A stretch of 64,000 nt of DNA from Cellulomonas sp. JZ18 (GTDB taxonomy: Bacteria; Actinomycetota; Actinomycetes; Actinomycetales; Cellulomonadaceae). The notes beneath the pieces are model-generated. The model had not been told where the DNA came from. It did no database searches and was given only the letters and a program-made list of their open reading frames with translations. Location: positions 2,728,001 to 2,792,000 of the forward strand of contig NZ_CP045245.1 of assembly GCF_009720485.1 (NCBI RefSeq), written 5' to 3'. Of this stretch, positions 26,358-36,149 are shown one piece after another. A program made the translations under genes and the position numbers. Within the stretch, counting starts at the first letter, position 1, and every line of letters begins with the position of its first letter.

Positions 26358-27667
26358 ATGACCTCCTCCACCCCCGCGCCCGCCCTCTGGGACGCCCCCA
26401 CGGCGTCCGGACCGCTCGACGCCACGGTGGAGGTGCCCGGCTCCAAGTCGCTGTCGAACCGGTACCTCGTGCTCGCCGCCCTCGGGGACGGCCCGAGCCG
26501 GCTGCGCGGGGTGCTCGCCAGCCGCGACACCCACCTCATGGCGGCGGCGCTGCGCGCCCTCGGGGCGCGCGTCGAGGAGGACGGCGCCGACTGGACGGTG
26601 GTCCCCGGGCCCGTGCGCGGCGGTGTCGAGGTCGACTGCGGCCTGGCCGGGACGGTGATGCGGTTCCTCCCCCCGGTCGCCGCGCTGGCGGACGGGCCCG
26701 TCCGGTTCGACGGCGACGCGCACGCGCGCGTGCGTCCGATGGCCCCGGTGCTCGCCGCCCTGCAGGCGCTCGGCGTGCGGCTCGAGTGGCACGGCGAGCC
26801 CGGCTTCCTCCCCGTCACGGTGCACGGCCGCGGCGGCCTGCGGGGCGGCCAGGTCGACGTCGACGCGTCCGCGTCGAGCCAGTTCGTCTCCGGCCTGCTG
26901 CTCGCCGCCGCGCGGTACGAGCAGGGGCTGACGGTGCGGCACACCGGCGCGACCCTGCCGAGCCTGCCGCACATCGCCATGACGGTGGACGTGCTGCGCG
27001 CCGCCGGCGTCGCCGTGGACGACTCGCGCCCCGAGATCTGGCGCGTCGAGCCGGGTCCGGTCGCGGGCCGCGACGTGCGCGTCGAGCCCGACCTGTCGAA
27101 CGCCGCACCCTTCCTGTGCGCCGCGCTCGTGGCCGGTGGGCGGGTCCGCGTGCCGGGCTGGCCGGCGGCGACGACGCAGCCGGGTGCGCTCCTGCCCGAC
27201 ATCCTCACGCGCATGGGCGCGGTCGCCTCGCTCGACGCCGACGTGCTCACCGTCACCGGCACGGGCGAGGTGCGCGGCGTCGACCTCGACCTGCACGCGG
27301 CGGGCGAGCTCGCACCGACGATCGCCGCGCTCGCGGCGCTCGCGGACTCCCCCACGCGGCTGCGCGGCATCGGGCACCTGCGCGGGCACGAGACCGACCG
27401 GCTGGCGGCGCTCGCGGCCGAGATCACGAGGATCGGCGGCCAGGCGGAGCAGACCGCCGACGGGCTCGTGATCACGCCGCGCCCGCTGCACGCCGCGACG
27501 TGGCGGTCCTACGCCGACCACCGCATGGCGACGGCCGGCGCGCTCGTCGGCCTGCGGGTGCCCGGCGTCCGCGTCGAGGACGTCGCGACGACGGCCAAGA
27601 CGCTGCCCGGCTTCGTCGACCTGTGGTCGGGCATGCTCGCCGGGGCGCACGCGGGGCCACCGCCTGA
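26358..27667 (+). CDS. aroA: 3-phosphoshikimate 1-carboxyvinyltransferase (EPSP synthase), 3' end frameshifted
   Basis: The protein begins [14 protein letters not shown] and carries EPSP synthase motifs: [19 protein letters not shown] (the PEP/S3P-binding lysine region), [41 protein letters not shown] and [14 protein letters not shown]. In the frame as given there is no stop near the natural C-terminus. The TGA at 27665-27667 that overlaps the rsgA ATG (TGATG) is one frame away. Adding one base to a GGGG run at 27642-27645 or 27653-27656 restores a normal 436-residue AroA. It performs the sixth step of the shikimate pathway in the cytosol and is normally indispensable, so a sequence error is likely. 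Confidence 0.92.
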
Positions 27668-28740
27668 TGCCCGAGCGGCGCTGGGACGAGCGCGACGTGC
27701 GGGTCCGTCCCGGCCGTGGGTCGCGTCCCCGCACCAAGCAGCGCCCCGCGCACGAGGACGCCCGCTCCGCGATGGTCGTCGCGGTCGACCGCGGCCGGTA
27801 CACGGTCCTGGTCGAGCCGGGGACGCCGGACGAGACGCGCGTCGTCGCGATGAAGGCCCGCGAGCTGGGGCGCGAGCGCGTCGTGCCGGGCGACCGGGTC
27901 GACGTGGTCGGCGACACCACGGGCGCGAAGGACACCCTCGCGCGGATCGTGCGGATCGGCGCACGCCGGACCGTGCTGCGTCGCACGGCGGACGACACCG
28001 ACCCCGTCGAGCGCGTCATCGTCGCCAACGCCGACCGCCTGGTGGTCGTCACGGCGCTCGCCGACCCGGAGCCGCGCACCCGGATGATCGACCGGTGCGT
28101 CGTCGCGGCCTACGACGCCGGGATGGACGTGCTCCTCGCGTTGACCAAGGCCGACCTGGCGTCCCCCGACGAGCTCGTCGCGATGTACGCGCCCATCGGG
28201 GTGGACGTCGTCGTGACGCGGCGGGAGGACGACCCGGTGACGGGCGAGCGGCGCGTCGTCGGCCTCGACGCGCTGCTCGCGGCCCTCGACGGGCGCGTGT
28301 CCGTGCTCGTGGGGCACTCGGGCGTGGGCAAGTCGACGCTCGTCAACGCGCTCGTGCCGGACGCGCACCGCGCCACCGGCGTCGTCAACGACGTCACGGG
28401 CCGGGGCCGGCACACGTCGACGTCGGCCGTCGCGCTCGAGGTGCCGGGGACGTCGTCGCCCACGTGGGTCGTCGACACGCCCGGCGTGCGGTCGTTCGGG
28501 CTCGCGCACGTCGAGCCCGAGCGGCTCGTCGGCGCGTTCGCCGACCTCGCGGACGTCGCCCGCGACTGCCCCCGCGGGTGCACCCACCTCGCGGACTCCC
28601 CCGACTGCGCGCTCGACGACTGGGTCGCCGCCGCGCCGGACGACGCGACGCGCGACGCCCGCACGGCGCGGGTCGACTCGTTCCGCCGCCTGCTGGTGAG
28701 CCGGCTCGGGACGGCCGAGCCCGAGGAGCCGGTCCGCTGA
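27667..28740 (+). CDS. rsgA: Ribosome small-subunit-dependent GTPase A
   Basis: 357 residues. It is a circularly permuted GTPase: the G4 motif LTKAD comes first, then G1 GHSGVGKST and G3 DTPG. An N-terminal OB-fold and the C-terminal zinc knuckle ([14 protein letters not shown]) are present. It assists late 30S maturation. The ATG at 27667 overlaps the intended aroA stop, so the two are translationally coupled. Confidence 0.93.
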   Translation: MPERRWDERDVRVRPGRGSRPRTKQRPAHEDARSAMVVAVDRGRYTVLVEPGTPDETRVVAMKARELGRERVVPGDRVDVVGDTTGAKDTLARIVRIGARRTVLRRTADDTDPVERVIVANADRLVVVTALADPEPRTRMIDRCVVAAYDAGMDVLLALTKADLASPDELVAMYAPIGVDVVVTRREDDPVTGERRVVGLDALLAALDGRVSVLVGHSGVGKSTLVNALVPDAHRATGVVNDVTGRGRHTSTSAVALEVPGTSSPTWVVDTPGVRSFGLAHVEPERLVGAFADLADVARDCPRGCTHLADSPDCALDDWVAAAPDDATRDARTARVDSFRRLLVSRLGTAEPEEPVR

Positions 28741-28814
28741 CGCGACCCGCCGGTGGCGCCCCTGTCGGCGTGCGCACCGGTACGGTGGCGCGCGACCACC
28801 GACGAAGGAGCACC

Positions 28815-29624
28815 ATGGCGACCGCGTACGACGACGACCTGCGCCTGGCCCACGTGATCGCCGACCAGGTCGACTCGGTGACCATGGCGCGGTTCAAGGC
28901 GCAGGACCTGCGCGTCGAGACGAAGCCGGACCTCACGCCGGTGTCCGACGCGGACCGCGCCGCCGAGGAGCTCGTCCGCACGCAGCTCGGCCGGGCGCGC
29001 TCGCGCGACGCCGTGCACGGCGAGGAGATGGGCGACACGGGCCACGGGCCGCGGCGGTGGGTCGTCGACCCGATCGACGGGACGAAGAACTTCGTGCGGG
29101 GCGTGCCGGTGTGGGCGACGCTGCTCGCGCTCATGGACGGCGACGAGGTGGTCGTCGGCGTCGTCAGCGCGCCGGCGCTGGGCAAGCGCTGGTGGGCCGC
29201 GACGGGCTCGGGTGCCTGGAGCGGGCGCTCGCTCGCGTCGGCGTCGCGGCTGCGCGTGTCGTCGGTCGGCGCGCTGGAGGACGCCTCCCTGTCGTACTCG
29301 TCCCTGACCGGCTGGGAGGAGCGCGGCGGGCTCGACCGGTTCCTCGACCTGACGCGCCGGGTGTGGCGCACCCGGGCCTACGGCGACTTCTGGTCCTACA
29401 CGCTCGTCGCCGAGGGCGCCGTGGACGTCGCGCTGGAGCCCGAGCTCGCGCTGCACGACATGGCCGCGCTCGTGCCGATCGTCACCGAGGCCGGCGGCCG
29501 GTTCACGTCCGTCGACGGCGTCCCCGGCCCGCACGGCGGGAACGCGCTCGTGACGAACGGGCTCCTGCACGACGAGGTCCTGGCGACGCTCGCGACGGGC
29601 GGGACCGACGCACCCGACGCATGA
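28815..29624 (+). CDS. hisN: Histidinol-phosphatase / inositol-monophosphatase family
   Basis: 269 residues, ATG at 28815 with GAAGGAG upstream. The IMPase-fold metal site is visible: [35 protein letters not shown] and [18 protein letters not shown] (the family's usual W-D appears as H-D here). In actinobacteria the gene after aroA-rsgA is commonly the IMPase-type histidinol-phosphatase HisN, which is the basis for the symbol. Inositol monophosphate is an alternative substrate. Confidence 0.85.
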   Translation: MATAYDDDLRLAHVIADQVDSVTMARFKAQDLRVETKPDLTPVSDADRAAEELVRTQLGRARSRDAVHGEEMGDTGHGPRRWVVDPIDGTKNFVRGVPVWATLLALMDGDEVVVGVVSAPALGKRWWAATGSGAWSGRSLASASRLRVSSVGALEDASLSYSSLTGWEERGGLDRFLDLTRRVWRTRAYGDFWSYTLVAEGAVDVALEPELALHDMAALVPIVTEAGGRFTSVDGVPGPHGGNALVTNGLLHDEVLATLATGGTDAPDA

Positions 29625-30118
29625 CGGGCGCGCAGCCCGGCACGAGTGAGGGCCGGCACCCGGACGAGCCGCCGGCCGCGCCGCCGACCCTGCACCGTCG
29701 GGCGCCGCGCGGCCGCCGGCGCGTCGTCGTGGCCGTCGTGCTCGCCGCTTCCGCGACGGCGCTCGTGCTGGTGCCGCGCGGCGCGCTGCCCGTGGGACCG
29801 GCGACGTGCCCGGCCATCGGGTGGTCCACGCACGTCGAGGTGCGGCTCGACGACGCGTGGCCGGACCGCGACGCGCACGTGCTCCAGGTCCGCTTCCCGG
29901 CGGGCACCGACGTCACCGGGGGCGGCGCGCAGGGCTCGACGTGGACAGGTCAGGGGTTGTCCTCCCCGAGCAGCGCGCGGGTCGAGGTGGTGCGCGACGG
30001 CGCGGTGGTGCACCGGGCCGACGTCGCGTTCGAGACGCAGGTCGTCGAGCGGCCGCACGGGCCTCGCTGCCCCGGGCCCTCGCGGGCGGAGGCGGTGGTA
30101 CCGGCACCGCGCCCGTGA
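29621..30118 (+). CDS. Hypothetical exported or membrane-anchored protein
   Basis: 165 residues; the ATG at 29621 overlaps the hisN stop (ATGA). A basic, Pro-rich lead is followed by one hydrophobic segment ([19 protein letters not shown]) and then a beta-rich domain with [16 protein letters not shown] and a second Cys near the end (GPRCPGPS), which could pair. Likely on the outer face of the membrane. No family recognised. Confidence 0.6.
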   Translation: MTGAQPGTSEGRHPDEPPAAPPTLHRRAPRGRRRVVVAVVLAASATALVLVPRGALPVGPATCPAIGWSTHVEVRLDDAWPDRDAHVLQVRFPAGTDVTGGGAQGSTWTGQGLSSPSSARVEVVRDGAVVHRADVAFETQVVERPHGPRCPGPSRAEAVVPAPRP

Positions 30119-30146
30119 GCCGGCTCGGGCCGTCGCTGCTGCGGCG

Positions 30147-30896
30147 TCAGAGGCCGAGCACGTCCGGCAGCTCGGACAGTGCGGTGATGACGTGCACGCC
30201 CGCGGCGCGCGCCGCCGCCACATCGGCCTCCGGCACGTCGACGCGCCGCGGCCCCGGGCGGTCGAGCCACACGCCGACGAGGCCGGCGGCCACCGCGGCG
30301 CGGGCGTCGACGTCCAGCTCGTCGCCCACGTAAGCGGTGCGCGCCGGGTCCGTGCCGAGCCGGTGGCACGCCTCGACGAAGACGCGCGGGTCGGGCTTGC
30401 CGACGCCGAGGGTGTCGACGCCGACCAGCACCTCGAGGTGCCCGTCGAGGCCGGCGCGGACGAGCTTGTCGGTCTGGTAGCCGCTCGCCGCGTTCGTCAG
30501 CGCACCGACCACGACGCCCGCGTCGAGCAGCGCGGCGAGCCCGGCGACGGCGTCGGCGTGGGCCGTCCAGCCGTCACGGAACGCCGCGTCGAACCGGGCG
30601 TCCCACTCCTCGTACGCCGCGTCGTCGAGCACGGGGCCGCCGAACGCGGCGTGCAGCTCGTTGGCGCGGGCCATGCGCTGCGTCCGGTGGTCGACCTCGC
30701 CCCGGGTGTAGGCGCGGTAGTGGCCGTTCACGTCGGCGCGCCACGCGGCGAGCGCCGCGTCGACGGTCGCCTCGTCGACGTCGCCCGCGTACGCGCGCAG
30801 CACCTCCTCGATCGCCGTCCGGAAGGCCGTGCGCGTGTCGACGAGCGTGTCGTCGATGTCGAGCAGGACGCCGTCGACGAGCCGCTCGCCGCTCAC
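30147..30896 (-). CDS. HAD-family hydrolase
   Basis: 249 residues from a GTG at 30896 inside a GTGA overlap with the gltX stop. HAD motif [10 protein letters not shown], motif II LTNAASG, the lysine and motif [11 protein letters not shown], and motif [15 protein letters not shown] are all present, with a C1-type helical cap between I and II. A phosphatase for a small phosphorylated metabolite is likely. The substrate is not evident. Confidence 0.85.
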   Translation of the reverse strand: MSGERLVDGVLLDIDDTLVDTRTAFRTAIEEVLRAYAGDVDEATVDAALAAWRADVNGHYRAYTRGEVDHRTQRMARANELHAAFGGPVLDDAAYEEWDARFDAAFRDGWTAHADAVAGLAALLDAGVVVGALTNAASGYQTDKLVRAGLDGHLEVLVGVDTLGVGKPDPRVFVEACHRLGTDPARTAYVGDELDVDARAAVAAGLVGVWLDRPGPRRVDVPEADVAAARAAGVHVITALSELPDVLGL

Positions 30897-32392
30897 GCGT
30901 CGAGCGTGCCGCGCAGGCGGGCGACGCGGGCCAGCGTCGTGTCCTTGCCGAGGATCTCCATCGACTCGAACAGCGGCGGCGAGACCCGGCGGCCGGTCAG
31001 CGCGACGCGCAGCGGCGTGTACGCGAACCGCGGCTTGATGCCGAGGCCGTCGACGAGCGCCTCCTGCAGCGCCGCCTGCGTCGCCTCGGTCGTGAACCCG
31101 TCGGCCGGCAGGTCGCCGAGCACGCGGGCCGACGCGTCGAGCACGTCCGCCGCCTCGGGCCGCAGCGCCGCACGCGCGTCGTCCGCCACCTCGAGGGCGT
31201 CGTCGGCGACGAAGAGGAAGCCGAGCATGCCGACGACCTCGCCGAGCAGCGTCATGCGCTCCTGCACGAGGGGCGCGCCCGCGTCCAGCAGGGCGCGGTG
31301 CTCGTCGGACAGCTCCGCGTACGTGGCCGCGGGGACCAGGCCCGCGGCGTGCAGGTACGGCACGAGGCGCGCGCGGAAGTCCTCCGGCGCGAGCAGGCGC
31401 ACGTGCGCGGCGTTGATGGCCTCGGCCTTCTTCTGGTCGAACCGGGCCGGGTTCGGGTTGACGTCGGCGACGTCGAACGCGGCGACCATCTCCTCGACGG
31501 AGAACACGTCGCGGTCGGGCGCGATGGACCAGCCGAGCAGCGCGAGGTAGTTGAGCAGGCCCTCGGGCGTGAAGCCGTTCGCGCGGTGCAGGAAGAGGTT
31601 CGACTCGGGGTCGCGCTTCGACAGCTTCTTGTTGCCCTCCCCCATGACGTACGGCAGGTGCCCGAACTGCGGCACCACCTGCGCGACGCCCAGCTCGACC
31701 AGCGCGCGGTACAGCACGACCTGGCGCGGGGTCGAGGAGAGCAGGTCCTCGCCGCGCAGCACGTGCGTGATGCCCATGAGCGCGTCGTCCACCGGGTTCA
31801 CCAGCGTGTACAGCGGGTGGCCGTTCGCGCGGACGATGACGAAGTCCGGCACGGAGCCGGCCTTGAACGTCACCTCGCCGCGCACGAGGTCCGTGAAGGT
31901 GACGTCCTCGTCCGGCATCCGCAGGCGCAGCACCGGCTCGCGCCCCTCGGCGCGGTACGCCGCCTTCTGCTCCTCGGTCAGGTCGCGGTCGTAGCCGTCG
32001 TAGCCGAGCTTCGGGTCGCGGCCCGCGGCGCGGTGACGGGCCTCGATCTCCTCCGGCGTCGAGAACGACTCGTACGCGTACCCGCCGTCGACCAGCTTCT
32101 GCGTCACCTCGCGGTACAGGTCGTAGCGCTGCGACTGCCGGTACGGCTCGTACGGCCCGCCGACCTCGACGCCCTCGTCCCAGTCGAGGCCGAGCCAGCG
32201 CAGCGCGTCGAGCAGCTGCTCGTAGCTCTCCTGCGAGTCGCGCGCCGGGTCGGTGTCCTCGATGCGGAAGACGAACGTGCCGCCGACGTGCCGCGCGTAC
32301 GCCCAGTTGAACAGCGCGGTGCGGATGAGCCCGACGTGCGGGGTGCCGGTCGGCGAGGGGCAGAAGCGGACGCGGACGGCACTGCTGGGCAC
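30893..32392 (-). CDS. gltX: Glutamyl-tRNA synthetase
   Basis: 499 residues, GTG at 32392 with GAGGTGA upstream. Class I signatures are present: [11 protein letters not shown] (HIGH equivalent) and GNKKLSKRD (KMSKS equivalent), with [20 protein letters not shown]. It charges tRNA-Glu and, in actinobacteria, usually also tRNA-Gln for later amidation. No tRNA gene is visible beside it. Coupled to the downstream HAD hydrolase gene. Confidence 0.95.
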   Translation of the reverse strand: MPSSAVRVRFCPSPTGTPHVGLIRTALFNWAYARHVGGTFVFRIEDTDPARDSQESYEQLLDALRWLGLDWDEGVEVGGPYEPYRQSQRYDLYREVTQKLVDGGYAYESFSTPEEIEARHRAAGRDPKLGYDGYDRDLTEEQKAAYRAEGREPVLRLRMPDEDVTFTDLVRGEVTFKAGSVPDFVIVRANGHPLYTLVNPVDDALMGITHVLRGEDLLSSTPRQVVLYRALVELGVAQVVPQFGHLPYVMGEGNKKLSKRDPESNLFLHRANGFTPEGLLNYLALLGWSIAPDRDVFSVEEMVAAFDVADVNPNPARFDQKKAEAINAAHVRLLAPEDFRARLVPYLHAAGLVPAATYAELSDEHRALLDAGAPLVQERMTLLGEVVGMLGFLFVADDALEVADDARAALRPEAADVLDASARVLGDLPADGFTTEATQAALQEALVDGLGIKPRFAYTPLRVALTGRRVSPPLFESMEILGKDTTLARVARLRGTLDA

Positions 32393-32426
32393 GGGTCACC
32401 TCGGGGTGGGACGGGCGGGGTCGTCC

Positions 32427-33884
32427 TCAGCCTAGCGAGCGCGCGGGCAGCGCCCCGTCCCGCACGCCCGGCGCCCAGACGTCCCCGGGCACGTCGCCCG
32501 GGAGCAGCGCGTTGCCGTGCCCGACGAAGCGCGCGTCGGCGCCCGCGGCCCGTGCCGCGCGGTAGTCGGCGAGCGTGCCCAGGGCCCACCGGGACAGCAG
32601 CAGGATGGCGACGAGGTTCACGGTCGCCATGAGCGCCATCGCGATGTCGGCGAGCGACCAGACCGTCGTCAGCGCCAGCAGGGAGCCGAGCCCCACCGCG
32701 GCGAGCACGAGCGTGCGCAACGCCGTCAGGGCGCGTCCCCGGATGCCGAGGAACGTCAGGTTGACCTCGGCGTAGGAGTAGTTGCCCAGCACCGACGAGA
32801 AGGCGAACGTGAACACCACGACGCTCATGAGCCAGGTCGTCCAGCCGCCGAGCTCGTGCGCGACGGCCGCCGACGTCAGCGCGGCCCCCTCGGCCCCGCC
32901 GGTAGCCCCGGGCACGTAGACCTCGGGGCCGGCGAGCAGCACGAGCAGCGCCGTCGCCGAGCACACGAGGATCGTGTCGACGAACACGCCCAGCGACTGG
33001 ATCAGGCCCTGCTTGGCCGGGTGCGACACGGTCGCCGTCGCGGCGGCGTTCGGCGCCGAGCCCATGCCGGCCTCGTTCGAGAACAGGCCTCGCTTCGTGC
33101 CGTTGAGGACAGCGGCCAGGATGCCGCCGGCCGTGCCCGCGAGCGCGCTGTCGAGGCCGAACGCGCCGCGCAGGATCTGCCCGAACGCGTCGGGCACGGC
33201 CCCGAGGTTGAGCAGCACGACGACGAGCGCGAGCAGCAGGTACGCGCCGGCCATCAGCGGCAGCGCGACCTCCGCGACCCGCGCCACGCGCCGCACCCCG
33301 CCGAACAGCACGGGCGCCGCGAGGACGACGAGCACGACGGCCGTCCACGCCACGGGCACGCCGTGGCTCGCCTCGAACGTCACCGCGATCGTGTTGGCCT
33401 GCACCATGTTGAACGCGAAGCCGAACGTGAACACGAGCAGCAGCGCGAACACGACCCCCCACCGGCGTGAGCCCAGCCCCCGCTCGATGTAGTACGCCGG
33501 CCCGCCCCGGTAGGAGCCGTCGTCGGCGCGCACCTTGAAGACCTGGGCGAGCGTCGCCTCGACGAAGGCCGTGGCCATGCCGACGAGCGCGACGACCCAC
33601 ATCCAGAAGATCGCGCCCGGGCCACCCAGCGTGAGCGCGACCGCGACGCCGGCGATGTTGCCGGTGCCGACGCGCGAGGCCAGACCCACCGCGAACGCCT
33701 GGAACGACGAGATGCCGCCCTGCGCGTCCGACCGCGAGGACAGCACCTGCCGCAGCATGGCGGGGAAGAGCCGCACCTGCACGAACCCCGTGCGGACCGT
33801 GAACCACAGCCCCACGCCGACCAGCAGGTAGACCAGCCAGTACGAGTACAGCGCGTCCGTCAGCCAGTCGATGACCGCCTGCAT
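32427..33884 (-). CDS. Sodium:alanine/glycine symporter (AGCS family)
   Basis: 485 residues with about 11 hydrophobic segments. AGCS hallmarks are GLASRVGTGNIAGVAVALTLGG-type glycine-rich helix 3 sequence, AVLNGTKRGLFSNEAGMGSA and HPAKQGLIQSLGVFVDT. It imports alanine or glycine with Na+. ATG at 33882-33884. It stands between gltX and the fumarylacetoacetase-family gene but is not visibly coupled to either. Confidence 0.9.
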   Translation of the reverse strand: MQAVIDWLTDALYSYWLVYLLVGVGLWFTVRTGFVQVRLFPAMLRQVLSSRSDAQGGISSFQAFAVGLASRVGTGNIAGVAVALTLGGPGAIFWMWVVALVGMATAFVEATLAQVFKVRADDGSYRGGPAYYIERGLGSRRWGVVFALLLVFTFGFAFNMVQANTIAVTFEASHGVPVAWTAVVLVVLAAPVLFGGVRRVARVAEVALPLMAGAYLLLALVVVLLNLGAVPDAFGQILRGAFGLDSALAGTAGGILAAVLNGTKRGLFSNEAGMGSAPNAAATATVSHPAKQGLIQSLGVFVDTILVCSATALLVLLAGPEVYVPGATGGAEGAALTSAAVAHELGGWTTWLMSVVVFTFAFSSVLGNYSYAEVNLTFLGIRGRALTALRTLVLAAVGLGSLLALTTVWSLADIAMALMATVNLVAILLLSRWALGTLADYRAARAAGADARFVGHGNALLPGDVPGDVWAPGVRDGALPARSLG

Positions 33885-33950
33885 GCCCCACCCCCGGTCC
33901 GCCCGATCACGCGAGCGTAGGAGCAGGGCGAGGACCGCGCAGGGTCAGGG

Positions 33951-33983
33951 GCTGACCCCGGCGGGAGCCCCCGCGGGGTCAGC
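33951..33983 (-). terminator. 9-bp GC-rich hairpin at the end of the fumarylacetoacetase-family gene
   Basis: Arms 33951-33959 and 33975-33983; the latter includes the stop codon of the gene. It falls just beyond the open frame on the minus strand. Confidence 0.5.
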
Positions 33984-34761
33984 GGCGCACGACCGGGTTG
34001 CGCAGGACGCCGATGTCCTCGACCTCGACCTCGACGACGTCGCGGTGGTCGACCGGCCCGACGCCGGCCGGCGTGCCGGTGAGGATGACGTCGCCGGGCA
34101 GCAGCGTGAACACCTCCGACGCGTAGGACACGAGGTACGCGGTGTCGAAGATCATCTGCGACGTGCGCCCGTCCTGCCGGGTCTCGCCGTTGACGCGCGC
34201 CTGCACGCGCAGGTCGTCGACGTCGAGCCCGGGCACGACCCACGGCCCGAGCGGGCAGGAGGTGTCGAAGCCCTTGCCGCGCGTCCACTGCGCGTCCGAC
34301 TTCTGCACGTCCCGCGCGGTCACGTCGTTCGCAACCGTGAACCCGAAGACGTGGTCGAGCGCCCGCTCGGGCGTGACGTCCTTCGTCACCTTGCCGATGA
34401 CGACGGCGAGCTCGGCCTCGTGGTCGACGCGCTCGGTCCAGTCCGGCAGGACGATCGGGTCGTCCGGGCCGATGACGGACGTGTTGGGCTTGAGGAACAG
34501 CAGGGGCGCGCTGGGCACCTCGTTGCCGAGCTCCTGCGCGTGGTCCGCGTAGTTGCGGCCGACGCCGACGATCTTGGACCGCGGGATCACGGGGGCGAGC
34601 AGGCGCACGCCGTCGTCGTCGAGCCGCACCCGCTCGCCCGTCGGCTGCACGGGCGTGTAGATCGGGTCGCCCGTGATGACGACGAGCTCCTCGCGGCCGG
34701 GCTCACCCTCGACGAGGGCGTAGCGGGGGTCGGAGCCGGTGGTGAACCTCGCGATGCGCAC
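33979..34761 (-). CDS. Fumarylacetoacetate hydrolase-family protein
   Basis: 260 residues, GTG at 34761 (Val-Arg-Ile-Ala-Arg-Phe). It has a short N-terminal domain and then the FAH fold: KIVGVGRNYADHAQELG, HEAELAVVIGK (metal-binding E-x-E), FGFTVANDVTARDVQ, KGFDTSCPLGPWVV and LLPGDVILTGTPAGVG. The family includes hydratases, isomerases and acylpyruvases. The gltX-proximal actinobacterial copy is of unknown substrate. The 5' end of this gene recurs as imperfect repeats at 35461-35555 and 38224-38315. Confidence 0.88.
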   Translation of the reverse strand: MRIARFTTGSDPRYALVEGEPGREELVVITGDPIYTPVQPTGERVRLDDDGVRLLAPVIPRSKIVGVGRNYADHAQELGNEVPSAPLLFLKPNTSVIGPDDPIVLPDWTERVDHEAELAVVIGKVTKDVTPERALDHVFGFTVANDVTARDVQKSDAQWTRGKGFDTSCPLGPWVVPGLDVDDLRVQARVNGETRQDGRTSQMIFDTAYLVSYASEVFTLLPGDVILTGTPAGVGPVDHRDVVEVEVEDIGVLRNPVVRR

Positions 34762-34797
34762 GGGCCCAGCGTAAGGGCGGGTCGTTCGGCGGGCCGT
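34743..34797. repeat. Island left boundary: first copy of FAH-gene 5' repeat
   Basis: The 5' end and upstream region of the FAH-family gene. About 55 bases (containing CTCGCGATG and GTCGTTCGGCGGGCCG) recur in copies at 35461-35555 and 38224-38315. Together these bracket the SUKH/deaminase island. Confidence 0.7.
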
Positions 34798-34861
34798 CCA
34801 CGCACAGCGCGCGCCGACCGGGCAGTTCGCGGGGCGGGCCCGGTGGCCGTGCGACGGGCCC

Positions 34862-34975
34862 GACCGACGTCGCCGAGAACGTGCCATCCTCGACCGCCGG
34901 GAGATCATCACGGCGCATACGCGGGACGGCATGGTCTGCGTTCCGCACGCCGACTGCGAGAAGTGGGTGACGTAG
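34862..34975 (+). pseudogene. Deaminase-toxin C-terminal tip, remnant 1
   Basis: The reading frame ending at the TAG at 34973 encodes ERAILDRREIITAHTRDGMV then CVPHADCEKWVT. It aligns with the end of the deaminase domain at 36985-37330 (QRAILDRLEMITVFTRGGMI ... CNNCQRWVR), with the first zinc-type Cys replaced by His. It has no start or upstream domain. The stop is 2 bases before the ATG of the first SUKH-3-like gene, preserving a toxin-immunity junction. Confidence 0.65.
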
Positions 34976-34977
34976 CG

Positions 34978-35409
34978 ATGGCATCGAGCGCGCGAGCTCT
35001 TCTTCGACGGGCCGGCTGGAGCCCCGACCGGGAGATCGACGTCGCCCCCGTGGTCGACCGGCTCCTCGGCCTCGGTTACCCCGTCTTTCCGTCGCTCGAG
35101 CAGTTCCTGAAGGAGTTCTACGGGCTCGTCGTCCGTTCGGAGGACGGCACGAAGGCGATCACCTTCGACCTCGAGTCGGTCCAGCACCAGACGGATGCCG
35201 AGTTCTGCAGGGAGTACGCCGCCGAGATCGGCCGCCCCCTCACCCCTGTCGGCACCCACTCGCACATGGTGGTCATGATCGACGCGCACGGAGGGTTCTG
35301 GGGATCGTTCGACCTCGACTACGGGTACAAGGGCGACGACATCGAGCAGGCCGTCCGATCGATCCTCATCGACCCGCCGCGCCTGTTCGATCGCCGGCTC
35401 CCGGACTAG
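34978..35409 (+). CDS. SUKH-3-like immunity protein, copy 1
   Basis: 143 residues, ATG at 34978. The family pattern is an N-terminal ALLRRAGWSPDREIDVAPVV helix, an FLKEFYGLVV segment, then beta-rich sequence with ITFDLESV, EFCREYAAEIGRPLTPVG, a glycine-rich GGFWGSFDLDYGYKG and a C-terminal ILIDPPRLFDRRLPD. This matches the SUKH-3 group of the SUKH superfamily, which are immunity proteins against nuclease and deaminase toxins. It is closest to copy 4 in this island. A remnant toxin tip lies directly upstream. Confidence 0.75.
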   Translation: MASSARALLRRAGWSPDREIDVAPVVDRLLGLGYPVFPSLEQFLKEFYGLVVRSEDGTKAITFDLESVQHQTDAEFCREYAAEIGRPLTPVGTHSHMVVMIDAHGGFWGSFDLDYGYKGDDIEQAVRSILIDPPRLFDRRLPD

Positions 35410-35460
35410 AGCGACAGTCTGCGACGCGCTGGAGGTCCCGCGAGCTGCGGTGGGCGAACG

Positions 35461-35555
35461 GGCCGTCGGGTGCCCTCTTCGTCACCGAACCTCGCGATGT
35501 GCACGTGCCCGGCGTCAGCGTGCGTCGTTCGGCGGGCCGCGCGGTCTCGCCCGGG
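35461..35555. repeat. Internal copy of the FAH-gene 5' repeat
   Basis: About 95 bases similar (roughly 80% or more by eye) to 38224-38315; its central part also matches the true FAH 5' end at 34743-34797. On the minus strand it encodes a Val-His-Ile-Ala-Arg-Phe start like the FAH protein, so it is a displaced allele of that gene end. It stops exactly where deaminase remnant 2 begins. Confidence 0.7.
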
Positions 35556-35615
35556 ACCCGCAACGGCTCTCCCGCAATCCCCTGCCCCAACTGCCGAGAG
35601 TGGTGGAGTTACTGA
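35556..35615 (+). pseudogene. Deaminase-toxin C-terminal tip, remnant 2
   Basis: Nineteen codons ending at the TGA at 35613 encode TRNGSPAIPCPNCREWWSY, which carries the P-C-x-x-C zinc motif of the deaminase C-terminus. The remnant starts abruptly at the end of the internal repeat, as expected for a recombination junction. It ends 2 bases before the ATG of SUKH-3-like copy 2. Confidence 0.65.
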
Positions 35616-35617
35616 TC

Positions 35618-36058
35618 ATGTCGCATGGCGCTCTCGAGCTGTTGTCACGTGCAGGATGGACTCCCGCCCGTCGAGTGGCGGTCGACGACCTCATCGCTCG
35701 ACTTCGCGACGACGACCACGATGTCGTGCCGCCGTACCGCGACTTCATGGCCCAGTTCTCCGGCCTCATAGTCGGTTCCGACGACACTGATCGGACCCTC
35801 GACTTCGAGATGGACCACGTGCTTGTCATCACTGGTCCCGGCTGGTGCGAGGCGTACGGCGAGGAAATCGGCCGGCTTGTCACCCCCGTAGCGCGCCACG
35901 ATTCACACATGGCACTCCTGATCGACGAGTCCGGAGAATTCTGGGGAGCATATGACGATCTCTTCGGCTACATGGGAAGGGACATCGTGCAGGTCGTCGA
36001 ACGGCTTCTCATCGACCCGCCGGGTACGCACGAGCTCGACCGCCGCCTGCCCGACTGA
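35618..36058 (+). CDS. SUKH-3-like immunity protein, copy 2
   Basis: 146 residues, ATG at 35618. Same architecture as copy 1 (LELLSRAGWTPARRVAVDDL, FMAQFSGLIVG, WCEAYGEEIGRLVTPVA, GEFWGAYDDLFGYMG, LIDPPGTHELDRRLPD). It groups with copy 3 through shared features such as HDVVPP and AQFSGL. Base composition is visibly less GC-rich than the flanking core genes, suggesting transfer. Proposed to protect against the deaminase whose C-terminal tip lies just upstream. Confidence 0.75.
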   Translation: MSHGALELLSRAGWTPARRVAVDDLIARLRDDDHDVVPPYRDFMAQFSGLIVGSDDTDRTLDFEMDHVLVITGPGWCEAYGEEIGRLVTPVARHDSHMALLIDESGEFWGAYDDLFGYMGRDIVQVVERLLIDPPGTHELDRRLPD

Positions 36059-36080
36059 AACCACATCGTTGCAAAGTGCC

Positions 36081-36149
36081 ACCGTTCATACACGCAACGG
36101 TCTTCCCGCAATACCGTGCGGAAACTGTGAGAAGTGCTGGAGGTCCTGA
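36081..36149 (+). pseudogene. Deaminase-toxin C-terminal tip, remnant 3
   Basis: The frame ending at TGA 36147-36149 reads TVHTRNGLPAIPCGNCEKC then WRS, again with the P-C-x-x-C zinc motif. The stop overlaps the ATG of SUKH-3-like copy 3 by one base (TGATG). The 5' part of the toxin is missing. Confidence 0.65.

Noticed and set aside
26358..29624. Genuine AroA-RsgA-HisN fusion protein
   Set aside because: The middle third is out of frame with RsgA and has no domain. The TGATG junction shows aroA and rsgA are separate genes with one missing base.
30893..33884. tRNA-Glu/tRNA-Gln genes near gltX
   Set aside because: I looked for cloverleaf-like sequence and CCA-adjacent stems around gltX and saw none; no tRNA or rRNA gene is supported anywhere in the window.
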